Shown one piece after another: positions 11,720 through 13,362 of a stretch of DNA of 13,362 bases. Each line of letters opens with the position of its first letter. The first letter of the stretch is position 1. The DNA is taken from positions 1 through 13,362 of the forward strand of contig DAOWCC010000043.1 in assembly GCA_030639665.1 (NCBI GenBank). Reading direction: 5' to 3'. Below the pieces are notes generated by a model that worked only from the letters and a program-made list of their open reading frames with translations, was not told where the DNA came from and made no database searches. Source of the DNA: Elusimicrobiota bacterium (GTDB lineage: Bacteria; Elusimicrobiota; Elusimicrobia; Elusimicrobiales; UBA9959). Position numbers and translations under genes: made by a program.

Positions 11720-13324
11720 TTAAGTTTGCTTCTTATTTTTTCTTCTTCCTGTTACCTGAGAAATCTTGCGACATACATGTCTCAAGATTTCCCCGGCCAG
11801 TCTTGAAGCTGAAGCGTTTGAATCCACCACCACCACACCCGCTTTTATTAAAGCGTTCACTACCTTGGAACGCGTCTGAGGGTCCGTTTCAGTTCCGGTG
11901 ACGGACGCTATAATTGATAGTTTTCTATTGTTTTTGAAAGCCTGATTTATGGCTGGCATTATATCTTCAATGGGCTTCATATTAGAACCATAACCCAAAA
12001 CCATATCCAAAAGCATAACGGCAATATCGGCCTTTTTGGATTCAGAGATTATAAGTTTATTTCTCAAAGAAAAATCTATCATGGGATGAGGCCTGCCGAC
12101 GGTAAACTCGTCTTCTCCCAAATCAATTATGGAATTTTCTTTCAAACTGAGAGAATTTTTTAACTTATATTTTTTATCAAGCGGAACATTACTCCATGTA
12201 TGGCCGATAATATCTTTTAAAACAATCTGCGACTCACTTACAAAAGTTCCGCCGGTAAAAAGCCCTCTCAAATATTTTTGTTTGGAACTTTTATTTTTAG
12301 CATGTTCAATGGCGATTTTCTCCAGTTCAATATTTATATCAAAAATTTTAACCTTAGCTTGATGAGGCTTGCCTTCTTTGGCTATATAAACAGCTTTAAG
12401 CGCGGCTTCCTGCAGAGTCTTGGCCAAATAGAAATTATCCTTTAATTTCATCTTTAAACTGCCGCCAAGAAAAACAGCCGCTATGGGTTTTTTAATATTT
12501 TTTGCGGCTTTTATAATTTTCTTCATGACCGAAGGATGTGGGGGCTTTGAAACCAATAAGATAACATCCGTCTTATCATCTTTTTCCAAATCCTTTAAAG
12601 CCGCCAAAAACGAAATGGCGCCGACTTCTTTTTTCACATCCCTTGAGCCCGTTCCTATTCCTTGCGAAATACCGCCGCCTTCATTTGAAATTATGCATGA
12701 TACTTCCTGCAAACCGGTCCCCGATGCCGCGACTATGCCGATATTGCCTCTTTTAACGGAATTCGCAAAGGCCAAAGGAGCGCCGTTTATAATAGCGGTG
12801 CCGCAATCGGGCCCCATCACAAGTAAATTTTTCTTTAAGGCTTTTTTCTTGAGGGCTATTTCAGCTTCAAGCGATATATTATCTGAAAAAAGCATGACAT
12901 TTAAATCTTTATCCAAACATCTCTCAGCCAAAGAACCGGCATATTTTCCAGCGACAGATATTAAAGCCATATTGGCGCCTTCAAGCATTTCCACAGCATT
13001 ATCCAAGCTTTGAGCATTTTTTCCCTTTGAGGAAGAAGCAACAGTTTTTCTTTTTTCTTTTAAAATCTCATCAGCTCTTTTAAATCCCTTTGACAAAATA
13101 GCGGCATTATCCGCCTTAACGATTATAACCAAATCATTATCCGAAGCTTTATCTAAATCCTGAGTATAAAGGCCGGAAGTTTTTACTATGGATTTATTTT
13201 CCGCGGTCGCCATTACGACAGCCGAATCCATTATGCCTTTCATGGAAGATAATTCTTTCGCCACCTGCATTAAAGTCACCGAATCATAATACATCCCGCC
13301 TTTTATTAAAGTATTAATCTTCAT
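11720..13324 (-). CDS. fdrA: FdrA / AllF, succinyl-CoA synthetase-like carbamoyltransferase subunit
   Basis: FdrA has a succinyl-CoA synthetase-like fold and is a subunit of E. coli oxamate carbamoyltransferase (AllFGH). The 534 residues show SVAG (123-126), MGPDCGT (170-176), a Rossmann-type glycine motif NIGIVAASGTG (194-204), VSKPP (258-262), GLFTGGT (354-360), TVGRPHPMID (408-417), whose His is a candidate phosphorylated or catalytic residue, and VTGTETDPQ (475-483). ATG 13324 has GGAGG five bases upstream, which fixes the start. E. coli FdrA continues with a C-terminal segment ending in an INIGLRSF-like stretch. Here it is absent and the protein ends in a basic tail (TGRRKNKKQT). The matching stretch is in AllG instead. 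It is transcribed toward allG. The promoter lies outside the window. Confidence 0.92.
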   Translation of the reverse strand: MKINTLIKGGMYYDSVTLMQVAKELSSMKGIMDSAVVMATAENKSIVKTSGLYTQDLDKASDNDLVIIVKADNAAILSKGFKRADEILKEKRKTVASSSKGKNAQSLDNAVEMLEGANMALISVAGKYAGSLAERCLDKDLNVMLFSDNISLEAEIALKKKALKKNLLVMGPDCGTAIINGAPLAFANSVKRGNIGIVAASGTGLQEVSCIISNEGGGISQGIGTGSRDVKKEVGAISFLAALKDLEKDDKTDVILLVSKPPHPSVMKKIIKAAKNIKKPIAAVFLGGSLKMKLKDNFYLAKTLQEAALKAVYIAKEGKPHQAKVKIFDINIELEKIAIEHAKNKSSKQKYLRGLFTGGTFVSESQIVLKDIIGHTWSNVPLDKKYKLKNSLSLKENSIIDLGEDEFTVGRPHPMIDFSLRNKLIISESKKADIAVMLLDMVLGYGSNMKPIEDIMPAINQAFKNNRKLSIIASVTGTETDPQTRSKVVNALIKAGVVVVDSNASASRLAGEILRHVCRKISQVTGRRKNKKQT

Positions 13325-13327
13325 TTA

Positions 13328-13340
13328 AGCCTCCATAAAT
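13328..13340 (-). promoter_or_regulatory. fdrA: fdrA Shine-Dalgarno region, part of a 13-base direct repeat
   Basis: The - strand reads TTTATGGAGGCTT followed by AA and ATG, giving a strong GGAGG site for fdrA. The identical 13 bases recur at 11647-11659 in the same orientation, beside the 115-bp element, where no recognised gene follows. Confidence 0.6.
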
Positions 13341-13362
13341 TCCTAAAATCATTCCTGTTAAA

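Noticed and set aside
12483..13013. A 176-residue + strand frame opposite fdrA.
   Set aside because: It is fully contained in fdrA, whose motifs are clear. It has no ribosome-binding site or recognisable domain.

Overview
This AT-rich window comes from a bacterium, most likely an uncultured lineage known mainly from metagenomes. Omnitrophota or a neighbouring candidate phylum would fit the protein style and the many short intergenic repeats, but that is an impression, not a demonstrated assignment. Nine confident protein genes and one probable small membrane-protein gene are present. No rRNA, tRNA, CRISPR array or transposase gene was seen.

Layout. At the left end, on the + strand, a 90-residue two-helix membrane protein (195-467) overlaps by one base a hydantoinase/dihydropyrimidinase-type amidohydrolase (467-1903). 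A 344-base convergent gap follows. From 9875 down to 2248, on the - strand, lies the classical information-processing operon in its usual order: rimP, nusA, infB, rbfA, nrnA-type DHH phosphoesterase, truB, ribF. nusA/infB and infB/rbfA overlap, and truB/ribF are one base apart. No ylxR or L7Ae-like gene sits between nusA and infB. Upstream of this operon, also on the - strand, are fdrA (allF) and allG (ylbE/DUF1116), two subunits of the enzyme assigned in E. coli as oxamate carbamoyltransferase of anaerobic allantoin degradation. The third subunit gene (allH/ylbF, DUF2877) and a carbamate kinase are not in the window.

How the genes work together. The rimP-to-ribF block makes ribosome maturation, transcription elongation and translation initiation factors, plus nanoRNA turnover, tRNA pseudouridylation and FMN/FAD synthesis. 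The hydantoinase and FdrA-AllG could together be part of a ureide, hydantoin or pyrimidine breakdown route in which a carbamoyl group is recovered as carbamoyl phosphate. They are on opposite strands and 8 kb apart, so this link is only an inference.

The most unusual content is between the genes. The intergenic gaps carry short tandem tracts with a strict 7- or 8-base period, each tract with its own unit sequence. One tract encodes the C-terminal tail of RibF, and another touches the stop codon of AllG. Two gaps also carry inverted-repeat elements. One is a 265-bp MITE-like element with 31-bp terminal inverted repeats, inserted between rbfA and nrnA. The other is a family with edges reading ATTTCTAACGGGG, found as two inverted pairs (4965-5315 and 11531-11645). 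In both pairs the GGGG edge lies where the Shine-Dalgarno of the next gene (nrnA, allG) should be, so mobile repeats seem to have been adopted as intercistronic ribosome-binding sites.
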